64,000 nucleotides of DNA, taken from positions 145,304,946 to 145,368,945 of the forward strand of contig NC_035449.2 of NCBI RefSeq assembly GCF_002127325.2. The letters are read 5' to 3'. This stretch comes from Helianthus annuus. Lineage: Eukaryota > Streptophyta > Magnoliopsida > Asterales > Asteraceae. Both the position numbers and the translations under genes were made by a program. Below the pieces are notes generated by a model. The model saw only the letters and a list, made by a program, of their open reading frames with translations, made no database searches and was not told the DNA's origin. This document shows, in pieces, positions 24,401 to 36,543 of the stretch (position 1 is its first letter; every line of letters begins with the position of its first letter).

Positions 24401-24844
24401 TAAAAGACTGTCATGCTCTGAAATCTTCGAGAAGAGACAAGTAATTTCTTCACATGGTTTCTTGTTCATATCAATAATGTATGCATTTCCACGTCTTTCT
24501 GCAGTCATCAAAAACCAATCTTCTGGAATCACAATTCCTGGTTTGAGCACGTAACAACCTTTCTTAGTAAAATGAACCGAATTTCCCCGGTCACAAATCT
24601 GGGAGATACTCAGCAAATTGTGTTTCAATTCTGGGACATAATTCACATTCTCGAAGCTCAAAACACCGTTTCTTACTGTTCCTTTTAGAGTGATTTTGCC
24701 TGATTCACCTCCCGCAAAAGAGACATATCCATCATTAAATTCCCTGACATTTTCAAGTTGAGACGAGTCTCCTGTCAAATGCCTGGAACAGCCACTATCC
24801 ATGTACCAAAGTCGCACGGTAGTCCTCCATAGCTGTTCCTGCAC
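21480..24844 (-). pseudogene. Copia-2 pol: protease, integrase, RT, RNase H
   Basis: Protease: LWYMDSGCSRHLTG at about 24808. GAG-pre-integrase with its zinc-binding residues lies at 24450-24290. The integrase core at about 24200-23870 has HMDLFGP, RSDNGTE and GVAERRNR with D35E spacing. The frame then runs on past a TAG near 23833 (in SFF-AEAV) and a TAA near 23299. A frameshift near 22915 and a TGA near 22830 precede RT. RT has FAP/YAPVARLEAIRIF, a TAG near 22621, LYGLHQAPRAWY and YVDD near 22418. RNase H has TASHPDIMF, SDSNFGG and an intact STAEAEYVAASASC. The last 40 residues are out of frame. It is recently dead: every motif is still present. Confidence 0.92.
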
Positions 24845-27800
24845 ATTTTGCGAGATTAGTTAGATTTGGGAACCCAGCCCATGGTGGATCTGGGATTTCC
24901 TTGTGCATCAATATACGTTACTTTTTGCCAAACTAAATTGTCTTTATTCAAAAATTTCGACTTGTCTTTGTTGACAAAATGGTTCGAACACATGTTTGAC
25001 AGAGCAGCCTTATCCTTTGGTTACCAGTATTGATTTGACCACTTGAAATTGTAGTTATCAAAAACATTATGTTTGTTTCTTTGGAAATTTCTTTGATATT
25101 GTTGTTTTCTTTGTTTGGCTGCATTCCAGTCAAAATCGGAGCGCTTGGTCTGACGACTGTTATTCTTCATTGCCTCAGTCTTTGTGACTTTCACTGGCTT
25201 TGAACAACATGGTCGGTTAGACTTAGCCTTCTGACTATTAAAACTCTTATGCTCAGATTGCATTCTTGGGAGATGAACACAGTTTCGTGCGATGTGTCCT
25301 GCAATCCCACAGTTGAAACACGTTTGTCGTTTCAATGTGTGGGAACTTTGATTTTTCTTAACATCGTTCCTGATTTGCCTCACTAGTTTAGCAGATTTTG
25401 CTAGCTTTCGTTTTGAGCAACTGGGATTTAGCTGATTAGAGTTTGCACAAGCATGTGATGTAGGTTGAGAGTGAGACTCATCCTTCTTACCGTGATAATC
25501 ATTATTTTGAAAAGTTGATGATTTGATTTTAGTTTTATTTGTAAAAACATCTGTTGATGACTTTATATTTATTTCAACATTCGATTCTTTGTCAATGGAT
25601 TTTGACTCGGTTTTAATTTCAGAAGAAGTTGAAATTTCATGAACACGTGTTTTTTTAACATGTGTATCAACGGTTTCCAATGGAGTCCCACTAGATTTAA
25701 CATTAGGGACACCCACTGAGACCGATTCAAAAGAAGAATCAGGATATTCTTGATTTTCTTGAGAAGTAGTTTCAGTGGTTTCACTGAATGTATCCTGAGG
25801 GACCTCACCTGCAACGCTATCATCAACCAACAGATTAGAAACATCACATTCACAATTATTAACTGAAGAAAATTCATCACCAGAATTAATGTTCACAGAT
25901 TCAACACAACCATCATCAGTCTTGCCCAAAACATTAGGCCCCATTAGATGCTAAAGAAAGAAACATACAAAAAATATTTTGTCCCAAAACAAGATCAGGA
26001 TTATTTTCATCAAAACAATTTTTTGGTAAATCAGAATTTAAAGCTTGTTCTCCCCCAAGAGTATCTTCACATTTCAAGTCAACTTTTTCTGCACATGCAA
26101 ACGATTGGTTGGGATCAACATTTCCTTTAGAGACAAAATTCATTGACGGGGCTGACTGTTTATTGCCAGCAGGACCATTGTTGACAGATGACTTATCAAT
26201 TTTTGGTCCATAAGTCATTTTACCCTCATTAATTAGCTCCTCTTCCGTGAATGGCAAATAAGTATAGTTGTGATTGTATGGAGGAGGAGCTTTTGTGTAT
26301 CCCAAACCAGCCCCTTTCTTTTCTTTGTACTCTAGTTGTATATCACATATGTTCTTGACCAAATTACTAGAAGTGTCAAATTTTTTAATGTTTATTTCAT
26401 TTACCTGATATTTGACCTTTAAGTCTTCTAGTTCTTTGGTCAGATCACTAATTGTTGCTAGAGCATCTAAAAAATTACAATTCTTGGCGTTGAGGTCTTC
26501 TTTTAACTGAATGATATCTTTTCTTTGGGCCTCAATTTTTTCTTTGTAAAGTTTTTCATTTTTGGCCAAAGTAAAATTTTTATTTTTAATATCTTTGTAA
26601 TCTTGAATAAGCTCAGCATTATATATCCTATATGCCTCAACTCTTTCTCTGCATTCAGTAGTACAGAAAATAGAACGTACCTCTTCAGCAGTAAGTCCAT
26701 GAACAGGAGCTGACAAAATCCTAGTCATAAGAGCCATATTTTTAGCTGGAGGCTCAACATCAGGCGAAGAGTCTTTGTTTTCTGAATCTGAAGTCATTAA
26801 AGCTATGTTTTCTGTGACACTCTTGATTTCTGGTGGAGAGATATTCAAGCGATGAATTTCATCATTCCAATCAAAATCTGCACTTTGTTGAACAACGAGG
26901 GCTGAACTCTGAGTGCCTTCACCATCAACAGTTGAAGAATCATTTGTCGTGACATGAGCCCTTTCACGATTTGGAGGAGCGGGATGCGCAGGGGTTTGAT
27001 CTTTTTTGTTATTCGGCTTAGTACAGTTCCGTGCCAAATGCCCTGGTTCATGACAATTGTAGCAACGTAGTTTAAGAGGAACAGTCGCAGAATTTGAATA
27101 AGGAGAACCCCATCGATTTCTGCCAGTCTTATTAGCAAACTTTTGTGCTCTGAACGCTGCCATTGCCATCTGCCATGTGATATCCATTTCCTCCACATCA
27201 TCAGGATGATACTGGTATAGATCATTCAAAGACCAACTAGGGGGTTGTATTTTTCCTGCGACAAAGGCGTTCAAACAGTTGACAACGGAAGCGGCGATCT
27301 CCAGATTTTCTTTGGATTGTTGTGTGAAGAAAGCAATCAGCTCGGCTTTTGCTGAAGGAGTTGTGGCAACTTTCGGTGCAGCAGATGAAGGACTTGAGCT
27401 AGAGTAATGCACTGTTGTAGAAGCAGAAGAGGCCTTTTTCGATCCATTTTGAGAAATCAGCGCAGCGTTGTCGTTGCTTGAAGTAGTGGAAGAGACGGTG
27501 ATACCTGCTGCCAGCATACTAGACTTATGATATTTTCCATTTGCTTGTCATCCAGCTCACATGCCTTGATGTGAGAAATCATTTCAGTTAAGGTACATCT
27601 TGCAAGATCTTTGGTCCGTTTAATCATTGCAACGTGATTATCCCAGCTCTTTGGCAAAGCATTTAGAAGTTGTCGATTCTGTGCAGCTTTAGAAGGAAGG
27701 ATTTCTTCTAGATCCATTTGAGTGATAATCTTTGTGAATCGCTGAATCTGATTCACAATAGTTTCTCCATAGATGTAGTTGAAATTGTTAAAGTTCTGCC

Positions 27801-28242
27801 TCAACAAGTTCCTCCTGCTTTCCCTCATGTCTTCATTTCCTTCATAAACATCAATCAGCGCTTCCCACATTTCTTTGGCTGATTTGCAAGTACGAAATCC
27901 CATAGCAATGTCTGATCCGAGTCCCATGGTCAAATATGATGTTGCCCGATTATCTTCCTCTTCAATGGCATAGTCCTCTTCAGTATATTCAGCACGAGGT
28001 TTCTTTACTTTGACTCCAGGATTTGTTTCTTTCTCATACATGATTTCCCTAGGACCTCTTTCAATACATCTCCAAAGCTTAGGATCCTTGAATTTCACAT
28101 GCTACACAAAACGCCACTTCCATTCTGGAAAATCATTTGCGTCCAACAACCTTGGAATATGAGAGCTAGTTCCAATTTTGGAGTCCAATTCTTGCTGAGC
28201 ATTTGTGACAGCTAAGTCATAAACTTGGTTACCAGAAGACAT
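24845..28242 (-). pseudogene. Copia-2 gag with two zinc knuckles
   Basis: The start is the ATG at 28242-28240 (MSSGNQVYDLAV). The first domain is the DUF4219/UBN2 capsid type. An in-frame TAG at 28104-28102 breaks it after W-K-W-R-F-V. A frameshift near 27520 leads into a 527-residue frame with knuckle CYNCHEPGHLARNC at about 27070, then a coiled coil (26640-26400). Another frameshift near 25940 leads to a Ser/Thr-rich part and a second knuckle CFNCGIAGHIARNC near 25320. It ends with an N/Q-rich tail at 25021, which continues with stops into the protease region. Two knuckles and the great length (about 1130 codons) resemble the gag of Copia-1. Confidence 0.88.
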
Positions 28243-28327
28243 GTTTTCTTAAAGGAGATTAATTAAATGATTAATTAATTATTTGTCAAGTCCAAAAGTC
28301 CAAACAGTTCAAAACACTTCGATGATT

Positions 28328-28660
28328 GTAGTTGCGAGTCGAGAACAGGGAATTCGATGGGCTGGTTCCGAGTCGAAACGAGGAAATTGATTACTCGAGA
28401 CCTGTGATGGTTGCGAGTCGATACCAACAAATGATGTCTCGAGACCACTGAAGATTGCGAGTCGAGACCTTGATGATGATCACTTGAGAACAACAAATGA
28501 TGACTCAAGACCACTTAAGGTTGCGAGTCGAGACCTTGACGATGATTACTCGAGACTACAGGCAGTTGCGAGTAGAGACTGAATGTTGACTACTCGAGAC
28601 TGCAGCTAAGTTGAGTCGAGACCTGCAAAACAGATATGAGATAATACTGTTGACTCGAAA
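28328..28660 (-). repeat. Word array in the Copia-2 gag leader
   Basis: About 13 words such as GGTTGCGA-G-TCGAGACC (28519-28535) alternate with TACTCGAGAC and occur every 20-35 bp. They lie in the leader between the primer site and the gag ATG. The spacers are not repeated. The remaining leader (28661-28955) is A-rich and without features. Confidence 0.85.
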
Positions 28661-28955
28661 TCCCTGATTTTCAGCACTTTTCCAAAATTCAAAGATATCG
28701 AAATCTATGAATTATCTCTGATCAGCATATCTCTGAGAAATCAGCAAACACAAACCACTGAAATCACACAAACCAAAATCACCACCAATTACGAAGAATA
28801 TGCTAAGAACAGTTTGAAGATGTGAATCTTAAAATCAAGAAACACACCACACCGAACTTAACTCCTGTAACACAGAACTGGTAAACAAGATCAGTAATAA
28901 CATAAACTTATTGAATCCGAATGATATCAAAAACCGAACCAAGATTTGGTTTCTT

Positions 28956-28968
28956 GGCTCTGATACCA
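28956..28968 (-). other. Primer binding site of Copia-2
   Basis: On the minus strand TGGTATCAGAGCC lies 2 bp inside the 5' LTR end and is complementary to initiator Met tRNA. Confidence 0.9.
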
Positions 28969-28970
28969 AT

Positions 28971-29363
28971 TATAAAACCCTTTATGATCTTCCAATGATA
29001 TCAAACAATAACTTGTGTAGGTGCGGAAATCAAACACAAGAGGATTCAAGAATAATAGTAATCGAAACCAATAACAAAATAACCAAAACAAACCGGAACT
29101 TGCATTCACTGATTGATTCGTGACTGATACAAGACCACAAGTAGGTTTCAGCTCCCCTAGTTCTTGATTAACTGATCAACCTCAAAACAATGAAGGAGGT
29201 TTTACTATATACTAAACACTATGGGCTGTGAACCCACTAAAGCCCAACCGAAACCTCACATAACCCAAACATAGTTTCTACCCAAAACACTAAATAGTTA
29301 AACATTACATGATCAACCCTGAACTATCTTATTTCTCTATGTATAAACCTCAAGGTTCCAACA
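28971..29363 (-). repeat. Copia-2 5' LTR
   Basis: This 393-bp partner of 16536-16928 is followed by the second AGAGG. Its terminal dinucleotide next to the primer site is mutated, TG to TA on the plus strand. Confidence 0.95.
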
Positions 29364-32300
29364 AGAGGTTATACCTGTGATAACACAAAAGTCTCCAATA
29401 ACCACTGCTGCTACTTCCTAACAGCAGATGGTTGAAAAATCTCAACCTGAGCCTCAAACTCCTCCTGCATTCTCTCAAAAGGATCAGGTTGTATCCACAG
29501 GGACACCACAATATGAAGCAATGGATTCACTTGAATCATTCTTCAATAGCCCATCTCTCGGGGCAAATTCTCTTTCTACCCCTATTCTCACTGCATAAAT
29601 TCCACCAAACCAATAACACCCCTATTGGATGCACTTGATATAGCCCAGACACAAATCAGTTCTTTTCAATCACCTGTCAATGAGAATATGCCACAACAAG
29701 TGACTGAGTCTGGTGTCTCTATCTCTGCTAACCCACCAATAGTTGAGGAGGTTACCCTGCAGGAATTACAAGTAATTCCTGTCAGTAGTTCAAGTGGAGC
29801 AACTACTACAAGTGTTGAACCCACTGGTTTACATTTGGATAGTAGTTTCATAAGTCAGACTCCCTTGAAGGCAATTTCTTCTTTGGGGACCATTGTGTCC
29901 ACTGGTGTATGTCCATTATACACTAGTACACTTAGAATGGCAACCCCTACTGAAGAAAGATGTCCCTAGTACCAAGAAAAAGGGGCATCAGGAGATGACT
30001 TTTGGGAAACTTTCCCTAAGTCAACCACTGATACAACCACCACTAGTGGGAAATCAGATGATCCCATTAACTTGGGTGATGGTTTAAAATACAAGGAATT
30101 GACGGAGAGGGTTGATAACATTGAAACATCTGTTACGGATATCAAAATTATGCTGCAACAGTTGTTACAAGCTCAAAAGCCTCAACCCACTGTCGCACAG
30201 TCTGCATCATCTGCTCCATCCCCTGATGCACTATGGAGTCTCTTCCAACCTATGCTTCATCAACTAAGGAAATATGCTGATCAACCGCATGCAATTCAAC
30301 TCCAAATGTTCAGAAACATGATGGAAGCTAGGTATAAAGATACACAAGCAGATATCAAGGCAATCAAGGGCCACTTGCTTGAAAACACTGGTACTTCTCC
30401 TCCTACCATCATTTTTGCTGATAATATTGATGATGCCAAAAAGGGGGAGAAAGATAAAGGAAAGAAGGTATAAGAAGACGGCTTATACCTACCATCAGAT
30501 CCAAGGTCTAAACAGGTGGTAGAAATTCCGAGGCCAGATGGTTGCAAAAAGGTTGATGTGGCTCAAAATGTAATTGCTGATTAAAAGCAAACATGAAAGA
30601 GACCATGGAAATAAAAGGGTCAGAAAGATTTGAGGAAGAGAAGAAAGTTTTGATGGAGAAGGAAGAGCAGGGTACTTCTAAAACAAAAAGAAGAAAGACT
30701 ACTAGAAAAGTAAGCCAACCCAAAACCACACCTTCCAAAACCACCAAACAAATCTCCCAAATCCCCAAAAGCTCCTCACATCAAACCTCCAAACCAACAG
30801 ATGTTAAGACACCTGTTGTATCAACAGTTGTTGGTACTTCAGTGGTTTCAACAGATGTTACCCCATCAACTGCCATTTCCACTTCATCAACCCACATTCA
30901 ATCCACTGCCATACCACAAACAAAACCACCATCAAAAAAACCACCACCTGCCATAAAGCAGAAGACAACAGTTGATACATCAACAGTTGTAGTGACAACA
31001 GTGGTTGAAACACCAGTTGTTTCAACAACTGTTAGTCAGTCACTCACTGTTTCAAATAACCTTTCACAAGCCATTGTACTTTCAGTTCCAAAACCGCAAA
31101 CAAAAACACCTTCTCCCAAAAAGGTGTATACAAGAAAAAGGAAGTTTCAGGTGCATGATGATGATATACCAGCACCTGTCCTCATCTCATCTGCCTCTTA
31201 CAAAATCACCAAACCTCAACCATTCATTCCTCCCACCATAGCCAACCCAATCAAAGATCCAAAGGAACTTGAAGGATATGACCCTGTTGATGTTATACAA
31301 GTAGCTGCTAGTTACTAGAACTGCATGTAGTAAAAAATGAAATGAAGCAGTTCTACACAGTGAATGATCCTTCAAAGAGAAAATTCCCTTCTCTGATTGG
31401 TTTTAGAGATCCAGCAAACATGGATGAATATCTAAAACTCAAAGTCAGCAAGCAGATATAAGAGCTAGACTTGAATGCAAAGGGAAAAGTGATAATGAAG
31501 TCTCAAGTCATATGCAGTTTTTGCTCACCAAGGTTAAACAATTAGAAGACTATACAAGAGACCTGAGCAAAGAGATGTCCAACCTGCCTCCAGAAGCTGA
31601 TTTGCAGGTAGATCTGAGAAAAGATCTCATACAATTGATCATGAGTGAAAAATCCTACCCTGCCACAGCTGAACAATTCCAAGACTGGCCACTTGTTGCT
31701 CTCAAAGTTGAACTTAAAAGAATTGAAAGAATAAAAAATGATCTAGGTATGAAAAGATCAGCACCAAATTTGAGCAAATACAAAAAGAAAATTGATGTTC
31801 TTACCTTGGAATATAAAAAGGAAGAAGCAAGAGTTGGTTGCAGCAAAAGTTGGAACAGCCAAAGCCATAGCAAAATGGACAAGGCAATACACTGATGAGG
31901 CTTATGAAAGGCTGAGAAAAAGGAGAATTACAGATCGTAGCTTTCCAAAGAAGCCTGAATACAAAGACAAGAAAGCTGATGATCCACAGCAGCAGGCCTT
32001 TACTTCTGAACCATTGTTCACATCATCTGATACCTCTGTCATTGTGTTAAATCAAAGAAAGAGGCAAAAACAGACAGATGCAGAAGATAAAGAAAAGGAA
32101 GCTGAATATTTTAAAGAGGCTATCAAGAAAATGGCTCTAGAGAATGATGACTCAGCAAAACTTCAAAATATAGTAAAAAATGTTCTGAACAGGCCTCCAT
32201 CTCCAAACTCATCTAAAATAAAGACTCTCCCAAGAAACCCACTGTATTCAAAAATACTAAAGTGGAAGTCTGCTCAAAAGACCCACGTATTGACTCTGCT

Positions 32301-32475
32301 CAAATCCAGTGGTGAGGTAATGCACATATCAAGGGAACAAGCACTGGGCCTGGGTGTTGAAGATCTACGAGATCTCCTTGAGCTTACACTGTGCAGGGAT
32401 GAGGATGATACAGATTCCATGGACTTTGAGTTACAATTCAAAGGACAAGTCAGGGAATTATTGATGAGACAATAA
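29364..32475 (+). pseudogene. Copia-1 post-pol ORF, second part
   Basis: The frame left at 16535 resumes here (VIPVITQKSPITTAATS). It is broken by stops at several places (about 29420, 29597, 29968, 30471, 31318, 31893) but is readable to the stop at 32473-32475. A coiled coil lies at 30070-30180 (YKELTERVDNIETSVTDIK). A very Thr/Pro/Lys-rich segment, full of CAACAGTTGTT-like codons, lies at 30650-31150. The C-terminal part (31780-32475) is charged and ends in a compact domain (VLTLLKSSGEVMHISREQALGLGVEDLRDLLELTL). There is no membrane helix or signal peptide. A purine tract AAAAAGGGGGAGAAAG lies inside it at about 30438-30453. The role is unknown. It occupies the Sirevirus env-like position. 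Confidence 0.7.
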
Positions 32476-32515
32476 AAATCCAGGAATAATGAAGAGTTTT
32501 GGCATCATCTGTTCC

Positions 32516-32522
32516 AGGGGGA
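32516..32522 (+). other. Polypurine tract of Copia-1
   Basis: AGGGGGA lies three bases before the TGTTAG that opens the 3' LTR. Confidence 0.8.
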
Positions 32523-32525
32523 TAT

Positions 32526-33134
32526 TGTTAGGGTAGAACCCTACAAAGGAACAGATGATAAGGCCAAAACTAGATCAGATCAGTGGATTCACAATAAGCA
32601 GATGTTTGCAACAGTTCTTTCCCCTTGAAAGTGGCCTAACATCTGATGACTTCTATCTACTGCCCTTCTACAACAACTGCTGATCACTAAAAGACTGTTG
32701 ATGACAAAGTACTGATGCTCAATCTACTGTCATGGTTCAAGTACTGCTGAAGACACAAAGCACTGCTAGGAGTATAACAGTGGAATGAGAAGTAGTAGTT
32801 TACTTTCCTTATTGTATTATATTTGTAATCAGTAGTTAGAAAGCAGTAGTTGTATTAGTTAGTGGTTAGAGTTTGTTAGAAAGTTAGATGTCACTTTCAT
32901 GGTGACATCAGCAAAATACTTCAGTGGTTTGTTCTGTGCTATAAATAGAACAGTACCTGTACTGTTCTATCAGCTCTCTTCATCACAAGTCATTCTGTAC
33001 GAACAAACCATTGTGAGCTCAGGCTGAGGGGGAGATTGTATGCATGCATGCATTAGTATTGATTATTGTAATAAATACAATCATTCGATTCTATGTTAAA
33101 CATGTTTGTTGAAAGCAATTCTCTCATTTGATTG
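32526..33134 (+). repeat. Copia-1 3' LTR, left part
   Basis: It starts TGTTAGGG after the polypurine tract. A TATA box (32940-32948, TATAAATAG) and a start-site-like region follow. Gypsy-2 interrupts the LTR after GATTG (33130-33134). The LTR continues at 46872. Confidence 0.85.
32940..32948 (+). promoter_or_regulatory. TATA box of Copia-1 LTR
   Basis: TATAAATAG is a consensus plant TATA box about 415 bp into the LTR, so U3 would be about 440 bp. Confidence 0.7.
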
Positions 33135-36100
33135 TGTCACACCCTGGCTTTGCGGAAGCGTGGTTAATTTGGTGTGACTTCTTAATACCATAGCTTAACC
33201 ATAACAAGCTATATGAATTTAAAATCATGCAAAGTCATCCATTGAAAATAAAATTGTCAATCATTGACTAAATGGGTAAACACCCAACAACCATTACTTG
33301 TCTTAAACAGTACAACCACTACCATAATGCAACATAAATAAACATGGTTCAGGGGCTATGGCTTGTCCAGGAAAGAGCCATAAGCCTTGAACCCGGATGA
33401 CTCTGAGTCTAAATGCAGCGGGAAATCCTGCTAAACCGTGCCAGATCCTTAATTCCCTGAAATACATGTAAGTTGAAAAATCAACAATAATGTTGAGCGA
33501 GTTCATGCGAAAATGAGTAAATAAACCGTTATCTTTATCAAAAATCCTGGTATGTAGCAAATAAGGAAATAAAAGAGATCACCAATGGGTTGCAAGTCCA
33601 CTGATATGTGTGAAGTGCAAGTAGGGATGACTCAAACCTAGCGGATTTATGCGTCGGGCACTAAGTCACCCCGAGGTCCGTTCAGCTGGACCTGGGGCTG
33701 GGCTCGCTACACCCAGATAGATCTACCGCTCCTGTCCCTCGGTCCTCAACGAGGATTAATGGCCTCAAGTTTCTGCCTACCCACTCACATGATCTAAGTA
33801 ATAACCCTCCTTATGCTAACCATACCATGTATAACATATCCATAATCATTGTAACATGTATTTCACCCCCGCAGTTTATAAAACTGAAAACAGTTAAGAG
33901 AAGAAAAGGGGGACATGAACTCACAGTGAATGCGTCACAAAATCAAGCAATCCAATATCCAAGTGCTGTGCAACGACCTACATGTGCTAATTCTATTAGA
34001 CGGATGGCCGTGCTTTAGCTTCATAGATTATATTTTTGGGAAACAGTTAGTCAACCGTTTCGTATATATATTTGATACGCATTCTCCTTCCCAAGGATGG
34101 GGGAAATCAAATACATGTATACTTATTTTATTTTATTAAGTCCCACTTAATATATTTTATTTCTTATTTCAAAATATATTTATTTTTCTCAAAAATAATA
34201 TATTTCCTTTTTCTCATAATATTTTCCCAAAATAATGTTTTAACAATACATGCTTATGAATACTTCCGAATAAAGCGTAAGTTACGTTTTGGTGATTAAG
34301 TGGTAATAGAAATTACCGTTGTAACTTATATGTTTGCCGTGAAGGCGTTTGTAATATTTCGGGCTTGACAAGGTTAGTAAATATTATTTTTACTCTAAAA
34401 ATAATATTTATATATCTTCACAAAATAATCATAAACAGTGAGGTGACAAAATATATTTACCGAATAAATATTTATCACTTTTAGTTTTGTGAAAATCCCA
34501 CCTCTGATTATTTATAAATAAAGTTGTGGCGAAATATATTTGAAAACATGTCAAGGTAGTCTAACACTTGTAAATAATTCTAAGTGTTAGATTTTAGAAA
34601 ATTTCGCCAGAGTTTCCCCTGTAACTGGAGGTGGCCACGCTTTCAAGCGTATCATTTTCTTTTACAAATCATCTCAACAATTTATCAAATCAACCGAATC
34701 AATTTTCAACACTTCAAATAGAAGACTAGTATGTAAAACCGCGTTGTTTCATGAACTTGTAGTTTTTACAAAAACTACGGTGTAGATTTCGTTATTTTTA
34801 GTGGATCTATTCATAACATAACTTAGTCTTGTAAAAACCTCGTTTTTAGAACAACTTACTTCTTACAACTTCCCGACAATTTTTGTAAATATTGTTATTT
34901 TGTCGGATCTTTTATTCTACAAGTGTTTCTACACTTGTAGTTTATAGAAATCGTATTTGTTAACACTTTATCCATTTTTATAAAAACATGATTTTCTCGA
35001 CACCCGGTCCTACGAATATACCACTTGTACATACGTAGATCGGCTTGTTTTAAATACTATTTTTCATGTTAAAACACTTTTACACAAGTTCATGTTTCCC
35101 GTGTGGTGGAGTTTCACCTTTCAACCCTTGTACCAAAGAAACCAGTGTATGTCAAGATACGTGATCCTAACAAAGTCGGGTTAAACGATGATGAGAGCCA
35201 CCACATCATAGATCGGGCCATAAAAACCAACATATTCAAATACTACGACATTTACACGCGTTTTGAGCTTTTATCCAACGATATTCACGTTTTAGCAAAC
35301 TTTAAAGTTCCATTAAGCGGGTTACCGACATTCAACCGACAAATATCCTTTTAACCACTTTAGACATGACCAAAAATGAGTTTTAAACGTTATACCTCTA
35401 GCTCGGGGCTAGGGAAGAAACTAGTCGAAAACTGCGTGGATAATAGCAAACGGTAGAGGTCCTCCGCGTTCCGTTTGTTCCGAGCTCCGTTGTACGTAAC
35501 CACCGACACTTGAGTATGCTTGGAATGTCAAGACTTGAACCGAAAAACGGATGTGGGGGTGGTGGTGATCTCGGCCGAGAGGAGGGAGAGGGAGAGGGAG
35601 AGAGAGTGAAGGTGAGGTGTGTGTGTTTGTGTGTGTGAGAGGTGAGGGGTTTAAATAGAAAAAGTTGTCTCGATCCTCGTGCAATCCAATTAAATATTCA
35701 AAAGCGTACTCTCCTTGGCCCCACTAGTTGGCCGATTCCATTGAGTTGTAATGGTGCTCGGTTCGTTTCCAAACGTTCAGTTACGGTTTAGTTTGGTTAA
35801 GTGCGTTACTTTTAAGGTCTAACCCCGTTAGTTGTTTTAGTGTATTAAAAGCGGGTGTTAGGGTAATCAGGGACCCTAACTGGCTCAGAAAAGTACCAAT
35901 ATTAATTTTGGCAATATTTTTATGTTCCGGGTATTGTCCGGTTGTTCGGTCGGATAGTAATCCGTTAAAGTGCTTAAGATATCCGTTAAGCGTCATAAAT
36001 AATATTTTTAGTGACACAATTTATTCTGCAAAGTGTCGGGAATAATTCCTCATATTTTGGCACTTTATTAATTAGCTAGAAGCTAGTGTGTTGATAAAAG

Positions 36101-36506
36101 TGCTGTGTTTCGTGCTTAAAGTTCGTTTTAGGCACATCCAAATCTCTATATCTTATTCCTAGAGACGTAATCATACAACCCTTGTATCCCTACACACACT
36201 ATGGGTGTAGTAAAATGATTCTGGCTTATTCAGGCCTTTAGAGGCAGTGTTTGCCTGATGCTGGCTATATCAGCAAGTTCACTGTGTATCCGTTTAGTAC
36301 TACTGTGCTTTTGTGCATCATGTTTGTCACTAAGGTTCAGCAATTAAGTAGTGTAGCGACAGGAATTTCAAAGTATGATGCAGATATGTACAAGTATTGA
36401 CAATCAAGTAGCAGTTTATCAGCAAACTCAGTAAAGCACAGTAATTAGGCAACAATTAATAATTAATTAAGTCGTACGGATACCTGGTTTTGAGAGGGTT
36501 GTCACA
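33135..36506 (-). repeat. Gypsy-2 3' LTR
   Basis: This 3372-bp repeat begins TGTCACACCC and ends TTGTCACA on the plus strand. It differs from 43495-46866 at about three sites (near 34410, 34506 and 36012). It contains AT-rich sequence with a CT-rich microsatellite near 35575-35645 and no believable gene. Confidence 0.97.
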
Positions 36507-36509
36507 TTC

Positions 36510-36543
36510 TCCCCCCGTTAAATAAATTTCGTCCCGAAATTTA
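36510..36543 (-). other. Polypurine tract and GGA-loop hairpin of Gypsy-2
   Basis: On the minus strand CGGGGGGAGAA abuts the 3' LTR. Upstream, 36523-36543 forms a 9-bp stem TAAATTTCG-GGA-CGAAATTTA, the counterpart of the Gypsy-1 hairpin at 9376-9394. Confidence 0.8.

Larger units (their letters stand above)
16536..29363 (-). mobile_element. Copia-2: complete Sirevirus-like Copia with a post-pol ORF
   Basis: The element is 12828 bp on the minus strand, with 393-bp LTRs at both ends and the target duplication AGAGG at 16531-16535 and 29364-29368. The LTRs differ at about 10 sites, mostly transitions, and one end has lost its TG (28971-28972 read TA). Reading right to left: leader with word array, gag with two zinc knuckles, protease, integrase, RT-RNase H, a non-coding block with a G-rich tract and a paired hairpin, a TATA box, a second word array, an 866-codon post-pol ORF, and the polypurine tract. 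The frame is broken by several stops, mostly of C-to-T type. It lies in the post-pol ORF of Copia-1, in opposite orientation. Confidence 0.95.

Noticed and set aside
35103..35354. 83-codon ORF in Gypsy-2 LTR, repeated at 45463-45714
   Set aside because: It has no recognisable motif and lies in R-U5. Conservation is explained by the recent duplication of the LTR.
35421..35684. Small Pro/Ser-rich protein in Gypsy-2 LTR, repeated at 45781-46044
   Set aside because: It is the translation of the CT-rich leader in both LTRs. The copy number only reflects the LTR pair.
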